This document shows, in pieces, positions 7,773-17,137 of a DNA stretch of 64,000 nucleotides. The stretch is from Anoxybacillus sp050480245 (GTDB taxonomy: Bacteria > Bacillota > Bacilli > Bacillales > Anoxybacillaceae): assembly GCA_050480245.1 (NCBI GenBank), contig JBCNEQ010000004.1. One strand, 5' to 3'. A program made the position numbers and the translations under genes. Each line of letters begins with the position of its first letter. The first letter of the stretch is position 1. Below the pieces are notes generated by a model that had not been told where the DNA came from, did not search any database, and worked only from the letters and a program-made list of their open reading frames with translations.

Positions 7773-8468
7773 TTAATATTCAGCTGTTATGATTGGGGTG
7801 CCAATGACAACGGTCGTTCGCGCGCCCAATCCGTCTTGTCGTAACGCCAGTTGAAGATTCATTTGTTTTTGCCCAACAGAAAGTGACGTTTCCCACTGCT
7901 CAGTATATGCTGAGAGCGAGACAAATGTCTCTTCACGCAAAGATTCAATCGGTTGCGCTTGAAATGAAGCAAGCAAGCGAACCGCCTTGTCAAACAAAAC
8001 ACCTTTCATCTTACCATCGAATTCCCCTGTAATACAAGTAAAAAATGTAGGTTTTTCGAATAATTTTGTCGTTTGTCGGACGAGCGTGCGTTCGAGTTGT
8101 TTATTCCACGTTGAACCGGTTGCTTCGTATAAAACAAGGACAGCTGGATGATGAGCGTTCGTGATAAGTTGAATCGTTTCAACGTAAGCGGAGGTTTCAC
8201 GTTTGCCAATCATCTTGTGCGGTTCAACCGTCCAACGAAAAGAGGACCATGTTCTCACGTATTGTTGGATCCAGTTGTGAGGGTCTGTCGTGAGCACTTG
8301 CTCTTTGGCGTAGACGTTCCATCGTTTGAGGTGAATATGATGGCTTTCAAATACGCCAAGCATGTCGTTTATTTTCGTTATTTCTCTTTCGACACGTTCA
8401 CCATCATACATCCGATAACCACTTAATAACAAACAAAAAATAACGAGTGCCAACCATCTTTTTCTCAT
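7773..8468 (-). CDS. ywmB: YwmB family protein
   Basis: A 231-residue protein of the YwmB family (annotated in databases as a 'TATA-box binding' domain because of its fold). It starts MRKRWLALVIFCLLLSGYRM, a likely signal peptide or membrane anchor, so the rest should lie outside the membrane; a DNA-binding role is therefore unlikely. The start at 8468 follows GGAAGGG at good spacing; the 24 extra upstream codons are not supported. Its place between a DUF1146 gene and murAA-spoIID is conserved in Bacillus, which hints at a cell-envelope or sporulation link, but the function is not known to me. Confidence 0.8.
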   Translation of the reverse strand: MRKRWLALVIFCLLLSGYRMYDGERVEREITKINDMLGVFESHHIHLKRWNVYAKEQVLTTDPHNWIQQYVRTWSSFRWTVEPHKMIGKRETSAYVETIQLITNAHHPAVLVLYEATGSTWNKQLERTLVRQTTKLFEKPTFFTCITGEFDGKMKGVLFDKAVRLLASFQAQPIESLREETFVSLSAYTEQWETSLSVGQKQMNLQLALRQDGLGARTTVVIGTPIITAEY

Positions 8469-8549
8469 CTTTTTTCCCTTCCTCTCCTTAGCTTTATTGT
8501 TGCCAGATCGGAAGGGAACATACGTGAAAAAAATCGACAACGCTCGCGT

Positions 8550-8780
8550 TTAAAGTAAAAATGGCAACTGACGCGACCAGCGTAAATAATCTAAAAAGAA
8601 GTTGCTCACTAATGAGCCAATAGCAATCGTAATTAAAATGTAAAAGACGCGCGCTTGAATGATACGATTTGGTTTGAAAATGACTTCAAGTCGAACCGCT
8701 TGTAACGTCCACCACGTCACCGTAATAAAAAATAAATGAGAAAGTAAACTAATTAACGCCTCTTGTCCAAATACTTCCAC
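8550..8780 (-). CDS. ywzB: DUF1146 family membrane protein (YwzB-like)
   Basis: A 76-residue membrane protein with two predicted helices (about 10-28 and 41-61) separated by a short basic loop, typical of DUF1146. The start is GTG at 8780, seven bases after a strong AAAGGAGG; the ATG six codons upstream lies inside that ribosome site. It is read between the nuoN terminator and ywmB, so it either uses an unseen promoter or terminator readthrough. Function is unknown; the same neighbour pair with ywmB is seen in B. subtilis. Confidence 0.75.
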   Translation of the reverse strand: MEVFGQEALISLLSHLFFITVTWWTLQAVRLEVIFKPNRIIQARVFYILITIAIGSLVSNFFLDYLRWSRQLPFLL

Positions 8781-8798
8781 GTTTATTCCTCCTTTCAC

Positions 8799-8830
8799 AA
8801 AAGAAAATGGAAGGGTAAACCCCTTCCATT
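8799..8830 (-). terminator. Terminator of the nuo operon
   Basis: Ten-base stem AATGGAAGGG/CCCTTCCATT (8806-8815 with 8821-8830) and a TTTTCTTTT tail on the minus strand, right after the nuoN stop. Confidence 0.85.
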
Positions 8831-8837
8831 ATACGTC

Positions 8838-10340
8838 TTATTGAAGAAAATCGCTAAAATGTTCAAACGGTGCTAGCACGTCATACGCGATATTTGGCAA
8901 CACGCCGAATAAAACGGTGCCGATGACGCAAATAGCGACAACCGCAATCACCCCAGGCGGCCATTCTAATCGGTGCGTATGTTCGACCGGCCGGAAAAAC
9001 ATTTGGACGAAAATACCAAAATAATATACGTACGAGACGACTGTCGTTACAACCATAATCGATGCCAACACGTAATGAGCTGGCTCGACGACGAATGCGC
9101 CGAGGAAAATGTTCATTTTCCCGATAAATCCAGCCGTCCCCGGAATGCCCGCAAGCGATAGTAAAAAGATTGTCATCGCAATCGCCATAAGCGGCGAGCG
9201 GCGGTACAAGCCGGCGAATATGCTCACGTCTTCATCATCATGATGTTGAGAGACGACTTGTAAAATCGCAAACGCTCCAATCGTCATAAACAAATACGCC
9301 AATAAGTAAAACCAAATTGCTTCAAACATAAACATCGATAAGCTCGCAAAAGCGACTAATACATACCCTGCATGCGCTACGCTTGAATATGCTAACATAC
9401 GTTTCACGTTGCGTTGACGAAGGGCAATTGTATTGCCGATAATCATCGTTGCCCCTGCGAGAAAAGCGATGTATGGGGCAAGTTCCATCAACATCGAAGC
9501 AGAATTTCCGATTGGCGTTTGCGCAAACACCGAAACAATGACGCGCAACACGATGACAAATCCTGCTGTTTTCGACACGACGCTTAAGAAAGAGACAACA
9601 GGCGTCGTTGCACCTTGATATACATCCGGCGCCCACATATGAAACGGAGCGGATGCTAATTTAAAAGATAGCCCAACAAACGTAAGCAAAAAGGCGAGCG
9701 ATAAAATGTATTGATGATTTTCATCGTGCGTGCTTGCTAGTTGCCCAGCAATTTCTTTTATATTTGTTGATCCGGTAAAGCCGAATATGTAGCTCATCCC
9801 GAACAACGTGATCGCCGTGGCAATGCTTCCGGTAATGACATATTTTAATGCCGCTTCATTCGCTAACGTATGTTTTTTTCGAATCGCGACGAGAATATAA
9901 GAAGAAATCGACAATAGCTCAAGTCCGACAAATAATGTAATGAGATCGCCGCTTGATGCCATCATCATCGCGCCAAGAAGCGCTGTTAAAAACAAGTAAT
10001 AAAATTCACCGCGATATGCGATGCGCTCCTTCGGCTCGTAATGAAGGGAAAGCAATAAAACGAGCACACTACCGATGAGCATTAACGCTTTAAACGATTT
10101 GGCGAACGAATCGAGACGGAACGTATCACCTAAAATGGACGTGACATCACTCGTCCATAAACCGAGCAAAGATACGAACGAAACAGCGACGCCGACAAAA
10201 GCGAATAAGCCAAGCAGGCTTCGGTTGCGATTTTCCGGCATAAATAGGTCGATGAGCGAGAGCGCAACCGCTACGCCGAGAATAATAAATTCCGGCATCA
10301 TGACGCCCCATTCATAGCTAAGTAATGTTTCGAAATCCAT
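8838..10340 (-). CDS. nuoN: NADH-quinone oxidoreductase subunit N
   Basis: One of the three antiporter-like proton-pumping subunits of respiratory complex I in the membrane. The 500-residue product has about 14 transmembrane helices and the Mrp-antiporter core (LFVGLELLSISSYILVAI with the conserved Glu; FKLASAPFHMWAPDVYQGATTPVVSFLSVVSKTAGFV with the conserved Lys; KRMLAYSSVAHAGYVLVAF). It is the last gene of the nuo operon, four bases after nuoM, and is followed by a terminator. ATG follows AGGGGG. Confidence 0.97.
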   Translation of the reverse strand: MDFETLLSYEWGVMMPEFIILGVAVALSLIDLFMPENRNRSLLGLFAFVGVAVSFVSLLGLWTSDVTSILGDTFRLDSFAKSFKALMLIGSVLVLLLSLHYEPKERIAYRGEFYYLFLTALLGAMMMASSGDLITLFVGLELLSISSYILVAIRKKHTLANEAALKYVITGSIATAITLFGMSYIFGFTGSTNIKEIAGQLASTHDENHQYILSLAFLLTFVGLSFKLASAPFHMWAPDVYQGATTPVVSFLSVVSKTAGFVIVLRVIVSVFAQTPIGNSASMLMELAPYIAFLAGATMIIGNTIALRQRNVKRMLAYSSVAHAGYVLVAFASLSMFMFEAIWFYLLAYLFMTIGAFAILQVVSQHHDDEDVSIFAGLYRRSPLMAIAMTIFLLSLAGIPGTAGFIGKMNIFLGAFVVEPAHYVLASIMVVTTVVSYVYYFGIFVQMFFRPVEHTHRLEWPPGVIAVVAICVIGTVLFGVLPNIAYDVLAPFEHFSDFLQ

Positions 10341-10344
10341 CTCA

Positions 10345-11862
10345 TCAACCCCCTAACCCGTTCATCATCGTTTCAATCGTCGTTTGTAGCGGCATCGCCA
10401 GTACGTTCGGATATACCCCGATGATGACAATAAGCAACAGTAAGCTAATTGCTGGCACCCATTCGATGCCACGTAAATCGTGAACGTTTGTCACTGCTGT
10501 TTGCCCGAACGTCATGTCAAGTACAGCGCTCAATAAATACACAGCTGTCATAATAATACCGAGCGTACCGATCGCAGCTAACAGTGGTGTTGCTTGAAAT
10601 GCGCCAACGAACGCCATAAACTCGCTAATAAATCCGGACGTTCCCGGCAAACCGAGCGAAGCCATGGCTCCGGCAAGAATAAAACCTGAAACGTACGGCA
10701 TCGTCTTCGCTAACCCGCCTAAACGAGCGAGCGTCGTCGTGCGCGTCCGCTCGTACATGACCCCGACGAAGAAGAATAAGAACGCCGCGATAAATCCGTG
10801 TGACACCGCTTGGAAAATCGCCCCTTGCATTCCCGCTTCATTAAGAGATCCAAGACCGATCAATACAATGCCCATATGCGATACACTTGAGTAAGCGAGT
10901 ACCATTTTAAAATCGGTTTGTCTAAACGCTAAAAACGCACCGTACAATAAATTTACAACTCCTAAAACGATGAGCCATGTCGAAAATTGTTGGAATTGCC
11001 CAGGAAATAATCCGAATGCAAATCGGACAAGACCGAAAGCACCAATTTTTAACAAAACTCCTGCATGCAGCATGACGACTGATGGTGGCGCTTGAACGTG
11101 GACACGTAACATCCAGCGATGAAGCGGCACGATCGGCAATTTTACCCCAAACGCAATAAGCAACGCAAAAAACAGCCCGTAACGAAGGTCGTCGGAAATT
11201 GGCGAAATAGTTTGCACTTGAGTGGCCGGAGCAGTTAAAATGTGCCGCAACTCCGCAATGTTCGACGTCCCGGTGCGCGCAAACAATACCGCAATAACGA
11301 TCAATAAGACAGCTGAACCGAGCCCGTTATAAATTAAATAGCTGTATGCTGCTTTTTCTTTTTCGAAATATCCCCATTTTCCGATTAAGAAAAACATTGG
11401 GATGAGCGTCAACTCGAAGAAGATGAAAAAGAGTACAAGGTTGCTAGCGGCAAATACGCCGAGCATACCGATTTCAAGCAATAAAAACAGTTGAAAATAC
11501 CCTTTCCACTCTTTTTGAATGGATGTAGAAGCGATCGCCGCAAGCGTCGCTAAAATCGTCGTCAAAACGATCATCACAAGCGCAAAACCGTCAACATGAA
11601 GTTCATATGCAACAGTAAAATCCGTCTCCTTTAAAAACGGAAACTCGCCAAACTGAATCCATGACCGTTTTTCCGCTAACTTGCTTATATCATAGCCGTT
11701 TTGATATTGCCAAAACGCAAATAACGATAAACATAACGATGGCAACGTCGCCAACACGCCGAGCCATTTAATCGCTTTTTCTTCCTCTTTCGAAAGGAGC
11801 GAAAGAACGAGTATACCTAAAAGCGGGGAGAAAATTAAGAGCGATAAAAAGTATGGCTGCAT
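10345..11862 (-). CDS. nuoM: NADH-quinone oxidoreductase subunit M
   Basis: Antiporter-like proton-pumping subunit of complex I, 505 residues, about 14 helices. The key charged residues are in FFELTLIPMFFLIGKWG (Glu) and AFGVKLPIVPLHRWMLRVHVQAPPSVVMLHAG (Lys); note RWMLRVHVQAP where most homologues read HWLPDAHVQAP, a local variant of an otherwise invariant loop. The ATG overlaps the nuoL stop (TAATG), implying translational coupling. Confidence 0.96.
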   Translation of the reverse strand: MQPYFLSLLIFSPLLGILVLSLLSKEEEKAIKWLGVLATLPSLCLSLFAFWQYQNGYDISKLAEKRSWIQFGEFPFLKETDFTVAYELHVDGFALVMIVLTTILATLAAIASTSIQKEWKGYFQLFLLLEIGMLGVFAASNLVLFFIFFELTLIPMFFLIGKWGYFEKEKAAYSYLIYNGLGSAVLLIVIAVLFARTGTSNIAELRHILTAPATQVQTISPISDDLRYGLFFALLIAFGVKLPIVPLHRWMLRVHVQAPPSVVMLHAGVLLKIGAFGLVRFAFGLFPGQFQQFSTWLIVLGVVNLLYGAFLAFRQTDFKMVLAYSSVSHMGIVLIGLGSLNEAGMQGAIFQAVSHGFIAAFLFFFVGVMYERTRTTTLARLGGLAKTMPYVSGFILAGAMASLGLPGTSGFISEFMAFVGAFQATPLLAAIGTLGIIMTAVYLLSAVLDMTFGQTAVTNVHDLRGIEWVPAISLLLLIVIIGVYPNVLAMPLQTTIETMMNGLGG

Positions 11863-13718
11863 TATAAATACCCCCCTGTCACCGCAAAAATGACGACGAG
11901 AATCGCTAAAGCAACAATGGTCACCGTGCCATACATTTGCACTTGCCCGTTTTGTAAGCGCGAGCCGATTCGTCCGATACCGCGCGTCGTTGCTGCAAAT
12001 AATTGTGCCAATCCTTCGACGAGGAATCGGTCGATATACTCAAACAACAAGCTAATAAACGATGCAGCACGAATGACGGTAAGTCCGTAAAACTCGTCGA
12101 CGTAATATTTATTCATAAGCACGTTGTACGTCATTGGGAAATGCGACGATAGCCAGTCGCGAGCAATCGCCTGTTTGCCATATATGAGCCACGCAAGAGC
12201 CATGCCACATAAAGAAACAACAGTCGCAACAATCATAATCCAGCTTGGACCTTCTGTATGCGCATGCCAGTTCGTTCCTTCTGTCAACCACTCACCTAAA
12301 AACGCTCCCCATGGTGTTTGGACATAGCCGGAAACGACTGCGAGCACACCGAGCACGATCATCGGCAGCACCATGACAGTTGGTGATTCATGCACATCAT
12401 GAACTGCCGTCCGCGCTTCTCCTGTAAACACAAGAAAAAATAAACGGAACATATAAAACGCTGTGAAAAAGGCAGCAACAACAGCGACAACAAACAAACC
12501 GACATGCCCATGCGTCCATGTGGCAATTAAAATTTCATCTTTGCTGAAAAAGCCTGAGAACAACGGAAACCCGCTAATTGCTAACGTTCCGATTAAGAAG
12601 AGTGGAGCGGTCCATTTCATTTTTTTCCATAATCCGCCCATTTGTTCAATATTTTGCGTATGCACCGCATGAATAACGCTGCCTGCAGCTAAAAAGAGCA
12701 ACGCTTTAAAAAAGGCGTGCGTCATTAAATGAAAGACGCCTGCAACATAACCTGCGGAACCGAGCGCTAACATCATGTAGCCAAGCTGGCTGACGGTGGA
12801 ATATGCAAGCACGCGTTTAATGTCCGTTTGCACAAGACCGATCGATGCCGCAAAAATAGCGGTAAATCCTCCAACGTAAGCGACGGTCGTCATCGCTGTT
12901 TCACTCGCTTCATAAAGCGGGAACAATGTCGCCACTAAATATACCCCAGCAGCGACCATCGTTGCTGCGTGAATTAATGCTGATACAGGCGTTGGACCTT
13001 CCATCGCATCTGGAAGCCACGTATGAAGCGGAAATTGACCTGATTTTCCGACAGCGCCAATAAAAATAAGAATGGCGCTTAATGTGATGGTCGTAGCCGA
13101 TATGTCGCCGCTTTGTAACGAAGCAAAAATAGCTTCATATTCAAAACTTTTCACTTCTAAGAACAATAAAATCATACCGATCAGCAAGCCGACATCCCCG
13201 ATGCGCGTCATAATAAACGCTTTTTTCGCTGCGGCTTTTGCTTCTTCTTTGTAGAAATAAAATCCGATCAATAAGAACGAGCCAAGACCGACAAGTTCCC
13301 AAAAGATATACGTTTGCAGTAAGTTTGGTGATATGACGAGCCCAAGCATCGCAAATGTAAACAAGCCTAAATATGCGTAAAATACCGGAAAGCGCTCATC
13401 ACCGTGCATATATCCTTTCGCATACGTATGTACGAGAAAACTAACAAGCGATACAACAACGAGCATTAATGCATTTAATGCGTTCACTTCAAAGCCGACC
13501 GTTATATCCACATCCCCGATTGTTAGCCATGTGTATGCTTGTTTATATGTTGATGCCGTCCATCGCTCATACAATGTTCCGAGGGCAAATGCAAGCGAAA
13601 GAAACGTCAACAACATTCCGACATACGCGCTTCGTTCTTTTAACTGCTTGCCAACGACAAGCAGCACAACAAACGATACGAACGGAAAAAGCGGTATGAG
13701 CCATGCGTTTTCCATCAT
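11862..13718 (-). CDS. nuoL: NADH-quinone oxidoreductase subunit L
   Basis: The largest antiporter-like subunit of complex I, 618 residues with about 16 helices and the long lateral helix at the C-terminal end that couples the pump modules. Conserved segments: FWELVGLGSFLLIGFYF (Glu), GKSGQFPLHTWLPDAMEGPTPVSALIHAATMVAAGVYL (Lys and His), KRVLAYSTVSQLGYMMLALG. Two adjacent ATG codons (13718 and 13715) are possible starts after an AAAGGGG site; the first is used. A 58-base gap separates it from nuoK, the widest in the operon. Confidence 0.96.
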   Translation of the reverse strand: MMENAWLIPLFPFVSFVVLLVVGKQLKERSAYVGMLLTFLSLAFALGTLYERWTASTYKQAYTWLTIGDVDITVGFEVNALNALMLVVVSLVSFLVHTYAKGYMHGDERFPVFYAYLGLFTFAMLGLVISPNLLQTYIFWELVGLGSFLLIGFYFYKEEAKAAAKKAFIMTRIGDVGLLIGMILLFLEVKSFEYEAIFASLQSGDISATTITLSAILIFIGAVGKSGQFPLHTWLPDAMEGPTPVSALIHAATMVAAGVYLVATLFPLYEASETAMTTVAYVGGFTAIFAASIGLVQTDIKRVLAYSTVSQLGYMMLALGSAGYVAGVFHLMTHAFFKALLFLAAGSVIHAVHTQNIEQMGGLWKKMKWTAPLFLIGTLAISGFPLFSGFFSKDEILIATWTHGHVGLFVVAVVAAFFTAFYMFRLFFLVFTGEARTAVHDVHESPTVMVLPMIVLGVLAVVSGYVQTPWGAFLGEWLTEGTNWHAHTEGPSWIMIVATVVSLCGMALAWLIYGKQAIARDWLSSHFPMTYNVLMNKYYVDEFYGLTVIRAASFISLLFEYIDRFLVEGLAQLFAATTRGIGRIGSRLQNGQVQMYGTVTIVALAILVVIFAVTGGYL

Positions 13719-13776
13719 CGTTCAATCATCCCCTTTTTCAGGTGCATTTATATATAACCTCTTTGTTTCCCATCCC

Positions 13777-14088
13777 TTATCGTTTCATCGAATCGACTTC
13801 ATCAATATGAATCGTTTTGCGATTGCGGTATAGCGCAATTAAAATGGCTAATCCAACCGCTGCTTCTGCCGCTGCAACAGTAATCGTAAAGAGCGAAAAC
13901 ACTTGCCCTGTAATGCCTGGGTTTACGCCGTACTTGCTAAATGCGACTAAATTGACGTTTACAGCATTTAACATAAGTTCGATGCAAATGAGCACGATTA
14001 CTGTATTGCGTTTTGTTAGCGCCCCGTACAACCCGATGCAAAATAAAAGAAGCGCAAATACGAGATAGGCGGATAACGGTACGCTCAT
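13777..14088 (-). CDS. nuoK: NADH-quinone oxidoreductase subunit K
   Basis: Small membrane subunit of complex I (103 residues, three helices) that links the quinone module with the antiporter chain. The conserved membrane glutamates are visible in IVLICIELMLNAVNVNLVAFS and AAAEAAVGLAILIALYRN. It overlaps nuoJ by four bases (ATGA), typical of coupled translation. Confidence 0.96.
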   Translation of the reverse strand: MSVPLSAYLVFALLLFCIGLYGALTKRNTVIVLICIELMLNAVNVNLVAFSKYGVNPGITGQVFSLFTITVAAAEAAVGLAILIALYRNRKTIHIDEVDSMKR

Positions 14089-14594
14089 TCTCCCGCCTCC
14101 TTATCATCTTTTTTCGCTAAAATGACCGCGCCAATTAATGCAACAAGCAACAAAACAGACGCAAGTTCAAACGGAATGACGTACTTCGAATACATCGCGA
14201 TTCCGATTTGTTCCGTATTTTTATCATGAAGCCCAACCGCTTCGCTGCCGAAGTCGAGCGTGCGAATGCCGATATACATCACGGCACCGAAGGCAACCGT
14301 ACCGAGCAAAGCAAACGCTTTTCGGAGCGGGCTACCTGTCGATTGCCCGTCATCTTGATGGCGCGTCAGCATAATGCCAAACAACATAATGATCGTAATT
14401 GCCCCAGAATAAATGAGCACTTGAACTGCCGCGACAAATTCAGCAGATAAAAGCACGTAAATGCCAGCGATGCTGACGAACGTAAAGACGAGCGCGACGA
14501 CCATATGGACGACTTTGTTTAAATTTAACATAAAAATGCCGCCGCCAAGCGCAATGAGCGCAAGAACGAAAAAAGCAATATATTGTCCACTCAT
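14085..14594 (-). CDS. nuoJ: NADH-quinone oxidoreductase subunit J
   Basis: Membrane subunit of complex I, 169 residues, five helices. The family box AAVQVLIYSGAITIIMLFGIML (about 55-76, containing the pi-bulge helix that takes part in coupling) is clear. A charged, hydrophilic loop with RHQDDGQSTGSPLRK follows. It overlaps both nuoI and nuoK by four bases. Confidence 0.96.
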   Translation of the reverse strand: MSGQYIAFFVLALIALGGGIFMLNLNKVVHMVVALVFTFVSIAGIYVLLSAEFVAAVQVLIYSGAITIIMLFGIMLTRHQDDGQSTGSPLRKAFALLGTVAFGAVMYIGIRTLDFGSEAVGLHDKNTEQIGIAMYSKYVIPFELASVLLLVALIGAVILAKKDDKEAGE

Positions 14595-15010
14595 GGCTTA
14601 TTCACCTTCCGCACGTTCGTATCGTTTTCATCAAGCCACGTTAAATCTTTAAATAACTCATCGCGGCTATATTCCGCTAATTCAAAGTTGTTCGTCATGA
14701 CAATCGCCTCTGTTGGACACACTTCGGTACATAAATCGCATAAAATGCAAATTTCAAAATTAATGTCGTACGTATCAATAATTTTTCCTTTTTTCGTCGG
14801 GTCCGGATGCTTTTTGCCCGTCAATTGAATACAGTCGGTCGGGCAAATGTTTGCGCACTGGTTGCAAACGATACATTTTTCCGGATAAAACTTTTGAATG
14901 CCGCGAAAGCGATCCGGAAGCGGAAGCGGTTCATTCGGATAATCGTACGTCACTTTTTCTTTTGTTAAGTTTTTCAGCGTATACGCTAATCCTTTCATTA
15001 AACCGAGCAT
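14591..15010 (-). CDS. nuoI: NADH-quinone oxidoreductase subunit I (2[4Fe-4S])
   Basis: Peripheral-arm ferredoxin-like subunit of complex I that carries clusters N6a and N6b and passes electrons to NuoB. Two full CxxCxxCxxxCP motifs are present: CIVCNQCANICPTDC at about 46-60 and CILCDLCTEVCPTEA at about 92-106. At 139 residues it is normal for the Firmicute form. The C-terminus overlaps nuoJ by four bases. Confidence 0.97.
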   Translation of the reverse strand: MLGLMKGLAYTLKNLTKEKVTYDYPNEPLPLPDRFRGIQKFYPEKCIVCNQCANICPTDCIQLTGKKHPDPTKKGKIIDTYDINFEICILCDLCTEVCPTEAIVMTNNFELAEYSRDELFKDLTWLDENDTNVRKVNKP

Positions 15011-15032
15011 TTCTGCCCACCCACCTTTTTAT

Positions 15033-16037
15033 TTAAAAAAATAGTTGTTTCACAAGAGCTGTCACAAAAATGTTGACGAGCGCAACTGGCAATAACACTT
15101 TCCAGCCAAACTCCATCAATTGATCGGCCCGCACACGCGGAAACGTAATGCGGAACCAAATGAATAAAAAGACGACTAAACTAAACTTTAAGGCAAACCA
15201 AACCGCTCCTGGAATAAAACCGAGAAATGGAAGCGGATGCCATCCTCCTAAAAAGAGCACCGTCGTTAATGCCGCCATCGCAAAAAAGTACACGTACTCT
15301 GCAAGCATGAAAAACGCCCAACGGAAGCCAGAATATTCAACATGGAATCCCGCAACAAGTTCCGATTCGGCTTCCGGCAAGTCAAATGGTGTCCGGTTTA
15401 ACTCTGCCACAGCCGCGATAAGGAAAACGAGAAAACCGATCGGCTGCACAACGATAAACCAAACATCTTTTTGTGCCTCGACAATGTCGTTTAAGTTTAA
15501 ACTTCCCGACAACAAAATGACACCGATGACAGACATGACAAGCGGCACTTCGTATGAAATCATTTGTGCAGCTGCGCGCATGCCTCCAAGTAGTGCATAT
15601 TTGTTGTTCGATGCCCACGCACCTGTCACAACGCCGATCGTCGTTAATCCGGAAACAGCGATGTAATACAATAGCCCTACGCCAATGTCAGCAAATTGCA
15701 ACGCATCCGTAAACGGCAACGCCGCAAGCACCATAAAGGCAGGGGCAAACGCAATGACCGGTGCTAAAATGAACAATGGGCGATCCGCTGCTTTTGGAAT
15801 CGTATCTTCTTTCAACAATAGCTTTAACACGTCAGCAACTGTTTGTAGTAGCCCCCAGCGGCCCCCGACTTGGTTTGGACCGATACGCCCTTGCATAAAT
15901 CCCATGACTTTTCGCTCCGCTAAAATGCCGTACGTAACAAACCCTAAGACGACGAGCAGCAACCCTACGCCAATCGCAAAGAAAATGGCGACATTCGTCC
16001 AGCTCGGCGTCGACTGCAAAAGTTGTTCCATCATCAT
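15033..16037 (-). CDS. nuoH: NADH-quinone oxidoreductase subunit H
   Basis: Membrane subunit of complex I (334 residues, eight helices) that forms the quinone-binding tunnel with NuoB and NuoD. Conserved stretches include AERKVMGFMQGRIGPNQVGGRWGLLQTVADVLKLLLKED near residue 40, ELNRTPFDLPEAESELVAGFHVEYSG near 215 and WFRITFPRVRADQLMEFGWKVLLP near the end. The first of three consecutive ATG codons, at 16037, lies seven bases after GGGAGG and overlaps the nuoD stop. Confidence 0.97.
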   Translation of the reverse strand: MMMEQLLQSTPSWTNVAIFFAIGVGLLLVVLGFVTYGILAERKVMGFMQGRIGPNQVGGRWGLLQTVADVLKLLLKEDTIPKAADRPLFILAPVIAFAPAFMVLAALPFTDALQFADIGVGLLYYIAVSGLTTIGVVTGAWASNNKYALLGGMRAAAQMISYEVPLVMSVIGVILLSGSLNLNDIVEAQKDVWFIVVQPIGFLVFLIAAVAELNRTPFDLPEAESELVAGFHVEYSGFRWAFFMLAEYVYFFAMAALTTVLFLGGWHPLPFLGFIPGAVWFALKFSLVVFLFIWFRITFPRVRADQLMEFGWKVLLPVALVNIFVTALVKQLFF

Positions 16038-17134
16038 CCATCGACCTCCCCAAGCACGATATCAATCGCGCCAAGTATCGCAATTAAATTGGCGATATTT
16101 TCTCCTTTTAATAGTTTCGGAAGGATTTGTAAATTATAAAATGACGGTCGACGGAATTTTAAGCGATACGGCTCTTTTTTCCCGTCGCTCGCAATATAGC
16201 ACCCAATTTCCCCGCGCGGCGACTCGATGCGGACGTACGCTTCCCCTGGCGGCGCTTTAATAATTTTCGGCACTTTCGCCATAATTTCACCACCATCCGG
16301 AAACTGTTCACACGCTTGTTCAATGATGCGAAGCGATTGCTCAATTTCAGCAAGGCGGCATTCATAACGTGCAAAACAGTCACCTTCTGTGCGTACAGGC
16401 ACATCAAAATCAAACCGATCATAAATCGCATACGGTTCATCCTTTCTTAAATCCCACTTCACACCTGTACAACGTAAATTAACACCGCTTAATGAATATG
16501 CTAGTGCCTCTTCTTTCGTATACTTTCCAACTCCGATGACGCGATTGCGGAAAATTTCGTTTCCTGTCACGAGCTCATGATAGCCTTCTAGTTGTTTGCG
16601 CATATATGGAACGAACTGTTTCACTTTGTTGATCCATCCATCTGGCGCATCCCATTTCACGCCGCCGACACGCATATAGTTAAACGTTAGGCGCGCGCCT
16701 GATAGTTCGTTTAATAAATTAATAATCATTTCCCGCTCACGAAACGCATATAAAAACGGGCTGACTGCACCAATATCAAGCAAATACGTCCCCCACCAAA
16801 CGAGATGGCTCGCAATACGGCCAAGCTCCATCGCTAAAACACGTAAATATTCTGCGCGCTCTGGCACTTCAATACCCATCATCGTTTCTACTGCGTGACA
16901 AATAACGTAATTGTTCGTCATCGCCGATAAATAGTCCATGCGATCTGTGTACGGAATGATTTGTGTATACTGCAAATTTTCCGCAATTTTTTCTGTCCCG
17001 CGATGAAGATAACCGATGACGGGAGTCGCTTCTTTAATTATTTCCCCATCAATTTTCAGCACGAGGCGAAACACGCCGTGTGTGCTCGGATGTTGCGGTC
17101 CGACGTTTAAAAGCATCTCCTCTGTTCTCAGCAC
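16034..17134 (-). CDS. nuoD: NADH-quinone oxidoreductase subunit D
   Basis: The 49-kDa subunit of complex I, which with NuoB forms the quinone-reducing site. The 366-residue product keeps the NiFe-hydrogenase-like fold motifs: LNVGPQHPSTHGVFRLVLKIDGE (loop with the quinone-binding His), GYLHRGTEKIAENLQYTQIIPYTDRMDYL, and the C-terminal GAIDIVLGEVDG. The start is GTG at 17134 (eight bases after GGAGG), giving MLRTEEMLLNVGPQ. It lies three bases after nuoC. Confidence 0.97.
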   Translation of the reverse strand: MLRTEEMLLNVGPQHPSTHGVFRLVLKIDGEIIKEATPVIGYLHRGTEKIAENLQYTQIIPYTDRMDYLSAMTNNYVICHAVETMMGIEVPERAEYLRVLAMELGRIASHLVWWGTYLLDIGAVSPFLYAFREREMIINLLNELSGARLTFNYMRVGGVKWDAPDGWINKVKQFVPYMRKQLEGYHELVTGNEIFRNRVIGVGKYTKEEALAYSLSGVNLRCTGVKWDLRKDEPYAIYDRFDFDVPVRTEGDCFARYECRLAEIEQSLRIIEQACEQFPDGGEIMAKVPKIIKAPPGEAYVRIESPRGEIGCYIASDGKKEPYRLKFRRPSFYNLQILPKLLKGENIANLIAILGAIDIVLGEVDG

Positions 17135-17137
17135 GCT

